From assembly GCA_037176725.1 (NCBI GenBank), contig JAZBRS010000011.1, forward strand, positions 4,960,001 to 5,024,000: a stretch of 64,000 nt of DNA. The letters run 5' to 3'. This stretch comes from Posidonia oceanica (lineage: Eukaryota; Streptophyta; Magnoliopsida; Alismatales; Posidoniaceae). Below, piece after piece: positions 1 to 11,130 of the stretch. The translations under genes were made by a program, and so were the position numbers. How positions within the stretch are numbered: the first letter of the stretch is position 1; every line of letters starts with the position of its first letter. Below the pieces are notes generated by a model. The model worked only from the letters and a program-made list of their open reading frames with translations, did no database searches and was not told the DNA's origin.

Positions 1-1849
1 AGAGCACCAGAGAGAGCATGAGAGCTAGCAATTCCCTCCTCCTTCCCTCTGCCAAAAATCAGCAACTTCCTTCTCCCTTCAGACCCCCTTCACATCCTTC
101 AAATCCTTCCAAATCCTTCCCCAAACTCTACCCAGAATCCCAACATCCCTCTCCACCTCTTCCACGACCATTCCCGACCCAGAAACCCCCCAAAGCACCT
201 GATGTTCCAGCACCAGAACCCAACTACCTTCCTTCCAAATTGCCAACTCCACAAACCCCAGAACCAACCCAAATTCCTCCACCCAACTCACTGAAACACT
301 AGCTCCCCAAACCACCCAAGCTTCAACCCAAACTCCCACCACAGCCTGAACCCAACACCACAAACAGTTACACCTTTTTCTGCCCGAAAATCACCCAGCC
401 TGCCAACCTCCAACCCAGGCCTCCACAGCCCAATCCAAGCCTCCAAACACCTTCACCGAACACCCAGAAGTCCACCAGCACCTTCCGTTCGGCCTGAGGA
501 GCAACAGAAACCTCCCCCCATCTCCAGCAGTCACCAATGCACCCAAAACAGCCGATTTCTTCTGCCAGCCTCCAACCTTGCGTCCGAGCATCCAGCGAGC
601 ACCAGAGGATCACCTGGAGCAGATCCCAACCTTCACGAGCCACCGGGGACGCCCGTAGCAGTCAGACCACCATCGCTGACCTCTGCTGAAGTTGCTGACG
701 TCGAGGGAGCGTTCCGGCCGTCGAATCAGGTGCCTATCTTCCCTAATAGCTTAGATTCCTTCTCTTCTTGCTCCTCGACCCGTTAGACTAGGGTTTAGCC
801 GCCTGTCGCCCGAGGTCAACTCCACCGCTGACCCGTCTTCTCCGGCAAGCATCTGCACTCGAATCGTCCTCCGGCCCCCAAATCCCTCGCCGTTGATCGC
901 CCGAGCACCGTGGAGCCTCCAGCGATGTCGTCCGGTCCTCCATTTCCCCCGTCGACGCCTCCTTCTGCCGGACTGCTTCCAGAAGCTCTGCAGAGCTCCA
1001 CCGCCCTCTCCGGTCAGCTCCAACGCCTGTCATGGCGCAACGACACACCTCTAGCCTCCGCGCACCTCCGGCGCACCTCCTCAGCCCGTCAGCACCGCCT
1101 GAGTAGCTCTCCTTCTCCGGCACCGGCTTCTGGTTTCTGTCGCTATAGTGTTCTGCATATTTTGTTTTCTTTCGTTTCGTTTGCTTTTATTATTACTTAA
1201 CTTAGAAATTTTTCCATGGAATTGCATTTTTACCTTGCTGTCTTGCTTATTTGCTTTCTAGTGTTGCCATCATTTAAGATTCATTTAAATCTGAATAAAA
1301 ACCTTATGAAATTGCATAAAAAGTTTGTTCTTTCCTTTATTTGCATGTTAATCCTGCTGCTGTATAAAAACTTTAGTTTTCCTTTGTTTTTAGCCCTACA
1401 TGTTATTTTTATTACTTGTTAGTCCTCTGTAGTTTCAGTTTTCTTAGTTTTTCTTTAATTCCAGCCCAATTACTTATTTTATTTGCATGTTGATCCTACT
1501 CTAGTTCAAAATAACTTTCTGTCTTTTAATTTCCAGCCCAGTCATTTATTTTATTTGCATGTTGGAGTGTAAAATACTTTTCTGCTTCTTATTTTTCAAT
1601 CCAGCAATTATTTTATTTTGCATCTAAGTCCTGTGGTTGTTAAATGTCATTTAAATATCTGCTTTTACCTTATTGCATTGCTTTTTAGTCCTCCTGTTTG
1701 TTTTATTTGCCATTCAGTCCTCTGTTTAGTTGATTAATTCATTTATTTTCTTATTTTACCTTACTGCATTGCACTTTTATCCTGCTTTATTTTATTTTTG
1801 CATTTTGGTCATTTGCATGCATGCACAGCATCATTTAATTGCATTTTTT

Positions 1850-2215
1850 CCTTATAAAATTGCATTTTGGCCCCTACATGATTTAAAATTGCATTTTAGT
1901 CCTCTGCATGTCTACAAAAATCAGTTAACAGCATATTTTACCTTATAAAATTGCATTTTAGCCCCTGCATGATTTAAAATTGCATTTTAGTCCTCTGCAT
2001 GTTTACAAAAATCATTTAACAGCATATTTTACCTTATAAATTTACATTTTAGCCTCTGCATGATTTAAAATTGCATTTTAGTCCTCTGCATGTTTACAAA
2101 AATCATTTAACAGCATATTTTACCTTATAAAATTGCATTCTGGCCCCTGCATGATTTAAAATTGCATTTTAGTCCTCTACATGTTTAGAAAAATCATTTA
2201 AATGCATGTTTTACC
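1850..2215 (+). repeat. 91-bp tandem repeat in A 5' LTR (4 units)
   Basis: The word ATTTAAAATTGCATTTTAG recurs at 1881, 1972, 2063 and 2154, an exact 91-bp period. The A 3' LTR has five units and solo LTR F three, so unit number varies between copies. No coding potential is seen. Confidence 0.9.
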
Positions 2216-2654
2216 TTATTAAATTACATTTCATACCTTGCATTTTGTTTTATTTGCATCCAGACCCTCAAGTTTTCAAAAATATTGCATATAGGCCCTT
2301 AACTTTTCAAAATCATTGCATATAGGTCCTTAACTTTTCTAAAACATCACACTTAGGTCCTATTTTGCATTTTTGCATGCATTGCACCCATGTATCACTG
2401 CACTTAGCATTTCTGCACACTTTTAAGCACATTTAGCTCCCATATATGTGGGAGGACCTGTTTTGCACACCCCTAAGACCCCTTTTACACTTAGATCCCT
2501 TCTCTTCCCCTGGCCCTTGCGCCTTCTGCCTTGAATCCTGGATATCTTTCGATCTGACCGCCGGATCTTCGCAACCAAGCTACTTGGACCACCTCGGTGG
2601 AGCGGACTTCAATGCTGACCAAGTTCACCTCAGATCAGGCTTCAGATCTCCAAG

Positions 2655-2977
2655 GTAAGTCCTTCTGAACTCCTACATAGCATTTTTGCATATCATTTGC
2701 ATTGCATGCATTGTTTTTACGCCGCGTTTTCCATGCATGTAGATTAGGACTTCCTTTTCTTGCCTATCAATTCTATCTCCCCTTTTCATGTACTCTTAGT
2801 ATTTTTGGGTTGAGTTCTCCCTGGATTCACTACTAATTGTGACCCTTTTCCTCTTTTCCACGATCCGATTGCACCGCGAGCATTTGGCAGTGTGCGAGAC
2901 ACATCGTGGGACACTTTGGTGGGAAACAGTCACAGAATAGTGGTGATCCCTCTACTTGCTTTCTTTCCCCTTTGTAG
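2655..2977 (+). other. Putative intron inside the A 5' LTR
   Basis: The donor CCAAG/GTAAGT is near-ideal for plants and the acceptor CCCCTTTGTAG/G follows a pyrimidine-rich run, 323 nt apart. The same pair occurs in the A 3' LTR (23678-24001), solo LTR F (58124-58447) and, on the minus strand, solo LTR E (46615-46940). Splicing itself is inference; conservation of both sites in four LTR copies is seen. Confidence 0.55.
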
Positions 2978-3120
2978 GTCTTCACACCTACATTGTGTGG
3001 TCCTTAAGCAGTGTTCGTTCTCTCACTTACACCACTTGCCTCTCCTTACTTCTCTTGCTCTCCCCCTTTGCCTGTTTTTACATCTGCATTGCATGGCTTT
3101 TACGATGTCTTGTTTCGTTT

Positions 3121-3480
3121 GTCTTGCTTTGTTTCTTGCATCGTTTTGCGTGCCGACTTTGTTTCTTGCACTGTTTTGCGTGCCTGCTCTGTTTTCGCAC
3201 CTTTTTGCATGTCGACTTTGTTTCTTATACCGTTTTGCGTGCTGACTTTGTTTCTTGCATCATTTTGCGTACTTGCTTTGTTTCTTGCACCGTTTTGCGT
3301 GTCTACTTCTTTTTTGCACCGTTTTGCATGCCTGCTTTGTTTCTTGCACCGTTTTGCGTGTCGGCTTTGTTTCTTGCATCGTTTTGCGTGCCTGCTTTGT
3401 TTCTTGCACCGTTTTGCGTGTCCGCTTTGTTTCTCACATCGTTTTGCATGTCGACTTCGTTTCTCGCACCGTTTTACGTG
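3121..3480 (+). repeat. 30-bp minisatellite in A 5' LTR
   Basis: About twelve degenerate copies of a 30-bp unit of the type GCACCGTTTTGCGTGC plus CTGCTTTGTTTCTT. Because 30 is divisible by three the array stays open in several frames on both strands and mimics proteins of repeated FLHRFACLLC. It is present in A, E and F LTRs. Confidence 0.9.
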
Positions 3481-3591
3481 TTTACATTGTTTTCCTTTTG
3501 CATGTCGCCTGCATTGCCTAGTTTTACCGCTGTTTTGTTTTATCGCCTGCATTTGCATTTAGGCAATGATGCTTACTACCTGGAGTTCTCA

Positions 3592-3614
3592 CGAACCAGG
3601 GTTCGCCCGGTTCG
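3592..3614 (+). other. GTTCG-loop hairpin in R-like region of A 5' LTR
   Basis: Arms CGAACCAGG (3592-3600) and CCCGGTTCG (3606-3614) flank the loop GTTCG, with one A.C mismatch. The 3' LTR copy (24649-24671) and the D LTR copy (52199-52221) are perfect 9-bp stems; E and F show G.U-type changes. It lies just downstream of a GCATTTAG/G acceptor-like site. Confidence 0.7.
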
Positions 3615-3766
3615 GAACACAAACAGCATTGCTGAGCGCTTAGATAGCATGTTTAATTCCTTGCACGCATTTCATCACTTAGAGCACACCTATGAGCATC
3701 TAATTAGGCATTCATGGCACTTAGGCATTCAAAATCTGCATTTCCCTGTGTATGCGAGTGTAAGCC

Positions 3767-3835
3767 TAGAAAGACCGATTCTCGGGCGTGTTGGGGGTGC
3801 CTAACACCTTCCTCACACGTAACAGGAGTCCTTGC
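3767..3835 (+). promoter_or_regulatory. Conserved R/U5-like tract, A 5' LTR
   Basis: The stretch from AGAAAGACCGATTCTCGGG through GGTGCCTAACACCTTCC to ACAGGAGTCC is shared almost unchanged by the otherwise dissimilar LTRs of A, B, D, E and F. GGTGCCTAACACC is itself a small inverted repeat. Such a block shared between LTR families is expected of R/U5 sequence used in RNA 3'-end formation or strand transfer; the exact role is inference. Confidence 0.5.
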
Positions 3836-4186
3836 CCTTTCTCTTGGCCCGCAATGACTATATTGCCCTTATCCTAGGCATGAGTCATATCATTTGCATT
3901 CATTTGCATCTCATTTCTTTTGCATTGCCTTGCATTGCATCTTTTGCTTGGTTTTGCGTGTTTATTCACGCATTTCCCCAATTTTCCTTGTCTCCCGACT
4001 TAATAGACACGGTGGCGACTCTGAATTGTCTTATCTTCTTCTTTTCTTTCCCTTTTTCCCTTTTTAAGTGTTTTCGAGTCAAGTCTTCCTTCTCGGACAT
4101 AGCCGCTAATAGTGAACCTGATTCTGATCAGTGCACGTGAGCTTTGGCAGTGTGCATGGACGATCTGAACACCGGGATTACTACAG

Positions 4187-4205
4187 TGGTAACTCCGCTG
4201 GGGAT
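4187..4205 (+). promoter_or_regulatory. Primer-binding site of element A
   Basis: TGGTAACTCCGCTGGGGAT begins 1 nt after the LTR end. The equivalent site in element D is TGGCAACTCTGCTGGGGAT at 52784. Ogre elements are known to use a tRNA-Arg primer with a TGGCGACTC-type site, so this is probably a mutated version of it; the G>A (GC to GT/CA) change weakens pairing to a CCA-ended tRNA. Confidence 0.7.
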
Positions 4206-5631
4206 ACTAGACTCCGGCTTTCGCTTTTGGCTTTTTCGCTGCTTGGGTTTTGCTTTCTTTGTCTGCCTTGTGCCTTTGTCTACCTTTTTTGCCTGTTTTG
4301 TTTGCTCCTCTGTGCCAACTCCTAGCGAGTCGCCTTCTGGCAACTCTGCTTAGGTTTTGCACTTGCCTTGCCTACTTCGTCTTGGCATTTGCTTTGCCCT
4401 GCTCTGCTCTATCTCCTTTGCTTATTTACTTGCTTTATTCTTTGCTTCTGCTCTTATCTGCTTTACTGCTTACCTGTCTTTACTTTCTTTACCTGTCGGC
4501 TTATTATTGCTTTATTTCTCGCATAATGCATGTCTACATACTTGTTTGGCAACAATACATGCTTTTTGAGTGATGAATGCTTCTTTTACACACTTGCTAT
4601 GTCACTACACATGCACATGCCCTGTATATATGCCTTTTGACATGATGAATACTTTCCCTTCACTATCATGCTCACAAACACCTGCACATGCCATGCACTT
4701 GCCTTTTGCAGTGATGTATGTTGTTTGCATGCCATATCTGGTTAATTTTCTTCCCTTTTGCACATGCCATGCTTAGGAAAGTAGAGACTGATTGCTTTCC
4801 ATGTGGCTAACTAAAAATGGCAAGTAAAAAGAAGTTCCAGGAGCAACTAGAGACTTCAAACAAACCTGTACCCCCTTGAGTTAATAAAACATGCAAGATA
4901 AAAAACTCTAAGCATTTGCATAAGCATCATATAGGGCATGCATCCTCTTATCTGAGTCCACCTTTTAGTCTGCGAAGGACGGTCCCGACCTCTTGTTCCA
5001 CTACTTTTGGCGTGGCCCAAGTCAGTCGGTCTATCCCCCTTGTCCAGGGGTCGTGTCGGTGCTACTGGAGGGTACTACCCACGCTTTGGCGAGATCAAGG
5101 CCACCAACGCACCACCCTGTTATTACCTCAGCTTTGGCTAGGATTTTGACAGGGAACCTGCTTTTTCTGACCTGAGTCAGTGACTCGTACACCTGTGAGT
5201 ACTCGAAGTAGGCTACCTACTAGGATACACTAGATTGGTGAGGGAGAGCATGCTAAAAAGTATACATTTCATTCATGCCATTTAACTTAACTCATTTGCA
5301 TCTGTCTTTCAGTTTCTAATCCCTGTTTATTTCTATTTGTGTCAGCAGTGATCGGTAAGCGAGTTTCCTTGCTGGAGCTTGAGTACTGTTCCCTTCTGAC
5401 ACCCCTGTTGCGACCTTTGTTCGCGACCATTCCCCTTCTAAGCTATCCGCCTTTGCGACGATAGCTCCTACTCGGACGCGTCCTTTTCATCCTTGTCGCA
5501 GCCCTATCCTCACGTACTCTAGGTCATCAATAGCCTAGTACATTAGTGAGCCTCTTTTTACTCTTGTCACAGAGGGTGTTTCCGCTTCGACCTCTCCGGT
5601 TGCTCCTTCAGTTCCCTTTGAGCCTCCTGTG
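4206..5631 (+). other. Element A leader (5' UTR), no gene
   Basis: T-rich, no convincing ORF. It is homologous to the D leader (52804-53716 and 59623-59988); both contain GTTAATAAAACRTGCAAGAT (4880 and 53332) and the AGATTGGTGAGRGAGAGCATG block. Classical Ogre elements carry an ORF1 here; none is readable in this copy. Confidence 0.7.
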
Positions 5632-8179
5632 ATGCCAGGGTTTCCCCCCTAACGCCTCTAGTATCTCAGTTCGTCTCGGGACATTGGCAAGCATCTGTCC
5701 CTCCGGATCCGGTCGCCGAGTCCATCTTGATGACCATTACTCACATTCCGGAGACGCCTTTGGCCCCTCATTCCCAGGGATATGTCACCATTGACATCCC
5801 TTCTACCGCTGCTGCGACCCTTACTGTAGGACCTGTTCCTCCCAGACAGTCAGTGTCCGTGCCACTTGCTTCTCAACCCTCGCCGGCACTACACTTCAGT
5901 GTTCCCGCTGACGGGACGCCTGAGGCACAGTACCAGCACCTGATGGAGCTCGCCCAGAGACTGCAGGGCATGGCTCTATTAGTTCATCCCTCCTTCACCC
6001 TTGTCGCTTCTGAGGTTCCCTTGCGGCCAGTTCCTGCATTTCATGCATTTGCTGCTACACCTCTGCCTCGACCATCGTCTCAACTGCTCACGGTTCCGAC
6101 GATGGGGGCCCATTTGCCGCCTCCCACAGCATAACACATAGCACAGCATGCACCTCCGCCCCCTGGTGGCCAGTCCTTTGGGCTGGCTAGAGCTCAGTAC
6201 CCTACTAGCTCACTGTCTGGCACCCTGCCTGGGCAGCAACTGGTGCTCCAACACTCTACACTTCCACAGCACAGCATGTCATTTATCCTCCTCCCTTGCA
6301 TCAGGCCTAGAACCTTACATACATTCCTACATACACAGTTCCAGTGCACGGATACGCCGGCCATCCCGTTGCTCCACCAGGCGACGCTATGGTAGATCCA
6401 GAGGAGCACTTAGGTGCGACCCATTCGGCATATGTGCTCACTGCCCCTACCGATCCCTCTCCTATGGCAGCAAATCCAGACCCCATCAATAATAGGATGG
6501 ACATCTTGGAGAAGGCACTACGACTAGTGCAGGGTACTGAGCACCAGACCTACCAGTTCCGGGACCTCTGTTGCTTTCCAGAGGCGGTACTCCCTCCGAA
6601 GTTTAAAATCCCAGACTTCGACAAATATAATGGTAGGGGCTATCCTGTAGCACATCTGAAGGCGTATTACGGTGATCTCGCTCAACTCCAGGTTGATGAG
6701 AGGTTGCTGATCTGCCTGTTCCAGAAGAGATTGACCGGGCCGGCACTCAAGTGGTTCACGTCACCTGATATGTCAACCATCAAGACTTGGAATGACCTTA
6801 GTCAGGCGTTCCTGGAATAATATTCCTTCAACCTCGATCTGGTGCCAAAGCGCGTGGACCTGATCGCAACCAAGCAGAATCCCAACGAGCCGTTCGGGGA
6901 GTACGTCGACCGCTGGCGTGCCCTTGCTTCACAAGTTCGAGATAGACCCTCTGACGAGGAGTCTATTGAGATCGTTATCAAGGGGGCGCAGCCATCTCTC
7001 GGGGCTCTGCTTAGCATTCAACCTGTCACTACTTTTGCAGCACTAATCCGAGCTGGAGCGCGCGTGGAGAGTTCTTTGCGGAGTGGCAACTTCCCTGCTC
7101 TCTCTGCGTTCGCTAAGCAAGCTGCCATCAGCAGTAACAGCGCCAACAGCAGCACCTCCAACAACAACAGCAGTAGCAGCAACAATCGCCCCAAGAAGAA
7201 AGACTCTCTGAAAACCACTGTTGCATTCGTCGATTCTCCTGCTGCGCCTGTTCACCTGCCATCCCGGCCTACCCCAACTCAGATGGTGTATGCTCCTGCA
7301 CCTAGGAATCCATCCACAACACAGATCACTACCACCGCTAGACCGGTCTATCCCGCTGTACCGGTTCAGCAAGGCTTATACCCAAGGCAAAGAAGGCCAC
7401 CCACTGAGAAGCGGAAGTTCGCCCCATTGGTGGAATCGCTCACGGTCATCTTGCCAAAGGTTGCATCACTCCTGAGATTCCCGGAGGTTCGCCCGCCCCC
7501 AAATCCGTTACCGTATTGGTATAAGGCAAACCTCTTTTGCAATTTCCATCGAAGTGTCGGGCACTCGACGGACAATTGCTTCACCTTGTGAAATGCTATT
7601 CAGGACTTGATCGAATCGGGAACGATTGTGATCAACACGCATGAGGCATCTACTCATGCACACACTCATGCATCTGCTCTTTCATCTGTTCCCACTCATT
7701 CTGGCATCGTCTGCCAACCTCTATCGGAGCACTCTTATCCGGGAGGGGCGGGAACCTTAGGTATTCACTCTCTTTTCCCTTCTGGGCCTACTACATCTGT
7801 GGTAGACCCTTCTGATCTCATCTCTGATAGCTCCGAGCTTTTTCCTGTAGATCTTTATCTTGCGGCTGTTGCCGGCTCCGAGTCGGGAGTTCACATGATC
7901 CGACCGCGTGCTAGGCCGAAGCGCCCCTTCGCGCCCCCTACTGTGCTTCCTCAGGCTCAACCCCCTGTACACCTCCTAGCTAGGGCCCAGCCTAGATCCC
8001 CTGTCTATCTCTTAGGACGGCCTCAGTTAGGATCCCCTGTACACCTTTTAGGCAGACCTCAGCCGACCCCTGCCTTCCCTCCCCAACAACCTTACCTCTC
8101 TCCTCAGTATCCAATAGGCACCCCTGCAGCCCCTCCCGTGCTCGCAGCACGTGCTCCTGTCGTTATTGACTTAACTTAG
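5632..8179 (+). pseudogene. gag: Element A gag (capsid/nucleocapsid), degenerate
   Basis: Gag polyprotein that would form the cytoplasmic virus-like particle. ATG 5632 starts MPGFPP, as in element D (59989), but a frameshift follows within a few codons. Reading continues in other frames (5727-6134), then settles in one frame from about 6344. The capsid part (FKIPDFDKYNG, LKWFTSPDM, RPSDEESIEIVIKGAQPS) is well conserved with D. A Ser/Asn low-complexity stretch (about 7125-7190) precedes a proline-rich linker and the zinc knuckle. In-frame stops are TAA 6818, TGA 7588 and TAG 8177; D reads Gln at the first. The same frame runs on into protease, so gag and protease were one ORF. Confidence 0.85.
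7538..7579 (+). other. Gag zinc knuckle, element A
   Basis: Codes CNFHRSVGHSTDNC, a CX2HX4HX4C knuckle typical of Tat-lineage gag and used for genomic RNA binding. Element D has CDFHRVVGHSTNNC at 61875-61916. The Cys and His ligands are intact in both. Confidence 0.85.
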
Positions 8180-8215
8180 GACACCCATCGCGTACCCTAC
8201 AGCTACGCCACAGAA

Positions 8216-9865
8216 ATGTGTACAGAAGTAACGCGATCGGGGAGGGTCTACAGACCCCCAGCATCGGCAGTTAGGCCAAACTATCCAGAACCTGCTATGC
8301 CCCCACCCTCTAGCCAACCCATAGCAGACCAAGCCTCTAGCCAACCTGTAGTAAACCAAACCTCTGCCCAACCTATAGCAAGCCAAGTCTTTAGCCAACC
8401 TCCTGTGACCGTCCCTCTAGAGCTTGCCACCAAAGCCACCCCTCTTGCTGCCAAGAAGAACCAATCTAAGGCTGACATTACTTCCCAACTTAAGAAGGTT
8501 AGAGCTGACATTTCCATCTGGAACCTGATTCACACCTCTACCGAACACCGCAAAGCTTTTCTTTATGTGTTCCAAGCCGCCCGTGTGTCCCAATCTATTG
8601 AGCCTTCAGCCTTGGAAAGCATGGTAGGGATGATTGCGGAGCCTCAGATCATCTCTTTTACTAGTGATGAACTGCCTCCGGTGGGGATTAATCACAACCA
8701 ACCCTTGTTCGTCATGGTTCAGTTCAAAAACTTTTGCATTCCTCTCACACTGGTTGATAATGGGTCAGGCCTTAATGTCTGCCCCTTGCATACTACAACA
8801 AAGCTCGGATTCAAAGCCGAGGATATCACACCAGCCGTAAAAGGAATGACAGCTTTTGACAACACCCACCATGACGCTCTAGGGATCCTGATTATTCCTC
8901 TTGCCATTGGCCTGGTCGTATTCGATGTAGAATTCTATGTCGTCGACTTGAAGCCAAATTTTAATTTCCTGCTTAGGCGCCCTTGGCTCCATAAGCATCA
9001 GGTCCTTCCCTTGACCCTCCATCGCATGATAAAGTACCGCCGCGGCGATGATGTCATTGTCGTCATGGCGGAGAACTTTGAGAAGGAGCGGATCGAGGCA
9101 GTCTCCCCTGTCTCTTCACAAACCATTCCTTTTGACCCTGAAACCTCCGATGCTTTGTATCGCGTTAATCGGTGTGAGCCAGTTAACTTCAATCCTGATC
9201 TTGAACGCGTCAACTCCTTGGCCGTTCACAATAACCCTTTTCGAATGGTCGAGAATGTATGTCACAGATGGGGTTATGTTAAGGGTACACCGCTCGGGCA
9301 TCACGGCCAAGGGATCGTAGAGCCGATCGTAGCAGTGGAGCGGAGGAAATCTGAAGGCCTCGATTATGAGCCCAAGCCCAACGAAGATGACTGCTTTCAC
9401 CGGAAGGATCAAAAGACGGTCATCCCCAAGGACCTCACTAACTTCACCAGTGCAGGTATTCTGGGATCAGTTGATGGTCAAGCCGCGGTGCCGGTAGAAG
9501 ATTGGGTCTGCATTGAGGACTACTACTCGGATGAGGAGCAGTCTGGCGCAGTAGATGTAGTCCCAACTGATGGCAAAGCTCTGATCAGCACGAAGGCACC
9601 TTGGTCGGTTTGTTTGGCCCTACCCTCAACAGATACAGTAGACAACTTAGCAGGCCCTATGGCAGGACTGACAAGCTTTCACATTTCTGCAGCCACATCT
9701 GTATCACAAGCACAAGCAGCAGCGGCAGCTCAGAAGTCAGGGACATCCCTTCAGGCACAGTCAGGCAGTCTACCTGCAGTGCAGTCACATCAGTACCGCT
9801 GTCACCCTCTCTGGAGGGACAGTCAGTCAATTCAGTCAGCAGCGCGACTCGGCCCACTTCAGTAG
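8216..9865 (+). CDS. Element A aspartic protease region (open segment of gag-pro)
   Basis: Uninterrupted 549-codon stretch continuing the gag frame after TAG 8177, so its ATG is probably internal to a larger polyprotein. The retropepsin active site is LVDNGSGLNVCP (Asp codon at 8756), the DNGS form usual in Tat/Ogre proteases, followed by a flap-like FDVEFYVVDLKPNFNFLLRRPW. Further on, EDWVCIEDYYSDEEQSG is a conserved acidic block also found in C and D. The C-terminal part is low in complexity. The protease would cleave Gag-Pol inside the particle. This is the longest intact coding stretch of A. Confidence 0.85.
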   Translation: MCTEVTRSGRVYRPPASAVRPNYPEPAMPPPSSQPIADQASSQPVVNQTSAQPIASQVFSQPPVTVPLELATKATPLAAKKNQSKADITSQLKKVRADISIWNLIHTSTEHRKAFLYVFQAARVSQSIEPSALESMVGMIAEPQIISFTSDELPPVGINHNQPLFVMVQFKNFCIPLTLVDNGSGLNVCPLHTTTKLGFKAEDITPAVKGMTAFDNTHHDALGILIIPLAIGLVVFDVEFYVVDLKPNFNFLLRRPWLHKHQVLPLTLHRMIKYRRGDDVIVVMAENFEKERIEAVSPVSSQTIPFDPETSDALYRVNRCEPVNFNPDLERVNSLAVHNNPFRMVENVCHRWGYVKGTPLGHHGQGIVEPIVAVERRKSEGLDYEPKPNEDDCFHRKDQKTVIPKDLTNFTSAGILGSVDGQAAVPVEDWVCIEDYYSDEEQSGAVDVVPTDGKALISTKAPWSVCLALPSTDTVDNLAGPMAGLTSFHISAATSVSQAQAAAAAQKSGTSLQAQSGSLPAVQSHQYRCHPLWRDSQSIQSAARLGPLQ

Positions 9866-11130
9866 CCGCATCATAGAAAATGCAACTGGCGCCGTCCGCT
9901 ACACATCTTCCTACCGCAAAACAGCAACCCTCGTGGCAGGCCCCCATGGCGTTAAAGGCCGCACCCTCACTATCACAACCAGATGCAGAGGTCCAGTTGT
10001 GCAACACAGCCTCCCAACCCTTGGGCCCTTAGAAGAGCACCTCTGCCTACTCTCCAACTGTAGCAGTGACCTTGGCAGCGTACCCATCTGCAGCCCCGCT
10101 GACCAGTCTGTTTGGATCTCCGATCTTGAAGCTGCCGCAATCAGGCGCGCCCACGAGCCGGACAATGCAAACATCAAGGGCGGTAATACATCTAGCAGCC
10201 AGGCCAGAGCCGCAGGCCCCCAGCGCCTACTACGTCGACTCACCCTCGGATGAGGAGGAAGGAGTGGCGGTAGAAGCCTAGGTCGATTCATGGATGGGAG
10301 ACTTAGAGCTACTATATCAGGAACAGCTCAAGTCAATAGCAGAAGACCTAGCAGAGCACCAAACTGCAGAAAGGAAAGGGAAAGCCGTAGTTACGGACCC
10401 TCCTCTACAGGAAGACCATGCCTCTATCATGGTCTTAGAAGAAGACTCAGCAACAGCGGACTCCCCTAGACCAGATGAGCTCATTACTCTGCAACCAGAA
10501 GGCGGGTCTAGGTGGTTTGTGCAGCACATGCCTCACTCGGGCAGTGTAGCAAGCGGTAGTGCCCAGATCAGCCGCCAGTCCGGCATACCCTCCACAAGTA
10601 CACTAGAAGACACGGAGGAGGAAGCATTAGCAGCACAAATAGCAACTAAGCCAACAGTTCAAGCAGTAACGGAGCTGAAAGCAGCATCAGTAACAGAGTT
10701 ATCAGCAGCCTCAGTAGCAGGGCCATCAGCAGTATCATTGACAGAATCAGCAGGGCCATCAACAGAGTCAGTCAAGCCAGAGCAAGTATAGGAAGTTGCC
10801 AGGATAGAGGTCGCGCACTGAGGATACAAGAACACTCGAGTAAGCGTGACCATCCTAAAGCGTCACCAGGGCCAGGCAGCGAAACATATACACTCTTTCG
10901 ACATCACAAACCCTTTTTTTGAGAAAGAGATCCTCTTGGAACTTATTGCATATGGAGAGGAGGATGATACGGGCAAGAACGAGAATGATGAACCATTGCC
11001 CGAGTTCTGGCCCTATGATGATGATCCAGAAGGCCCCAACCTTCATGTTGAAGAAGAAACAGAGGATGTTAATATCGGCACAGCTAAGGAAGTCAGAGAG
11101 GTCCGTATCAGTGCCCAGCTGTCCCCCTAG
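9866..11130 (+). pseudogene. Element A protease-RT linker, acidic low-complexity
   Basis: Reads in one frame from about 10294 (MGDLELLYQEQLKSIAED) with TAG at 10789 and 11128. The start block recurs in C (minus strand, near 42930) as MGDLELLYKEQLVSLAEN. Then come PDELITLQPEGGSRWFVQHMP, an Ala/Ser/Thr-rich repeat (TELSAASVAGPSAVS) and an Asp/Glu-rich part (10960-11080). Known Ogre elements have a pol intron in about this place; 9866-10290 is not open in the flanking frame and could be intronic, but I cannot prove sites. Confidence 0.55.

Larger units (their letters stand above)
1..4185 (+). mobile_element. Element A, 5' LTR (3' two-thirds; left part outside window)
   Basis: Window base 1 aligns with base 20979 of the complete A LTR at 19171-25241, so about 1.8 kb of this LTR lies to the left of the window. 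The right end is placed at the TACTACA immediately before the primer-binding site, matching the TACTACA end of the other copy. In order it holds a CT/proline-codon-rich GC segment (1-1150), a T-rich segment, a 91-bp tandem repeat, a putative intron, a 30-bp minisatellite, a GTTCG-loop hairpin and a conserved R/U5-like tract. The last 405 bp differ from the 3' LTR by about seven positions by eye, so the insertion is neither brand new nor very old. LTRs of this kind drive and terminate element transcription. Confidence 0.9.

Noticed and set aside
3592..3614. tRNA gene suggested by GGTTCG box-B-like words
   Set aside because: No A box, acceptor stem or anticodon arm around it; only a single hairpin.
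2956..3804. Long ORFs full of FLHRFACLLC repeats (also 24035-24700, 58426-58994 and antisense)
   Set aside because: The 30-bp minisatellite is a multiple of three, so stops are excluded periodically in several frames on both strands. No start context, domain or frame preference.
4128..4343. Antisense ORF across the LTR end and primer site
   Set aside because: Overlaps the primer-binding site, low complexity Lys-rich, no homologous ORF at the D junction.
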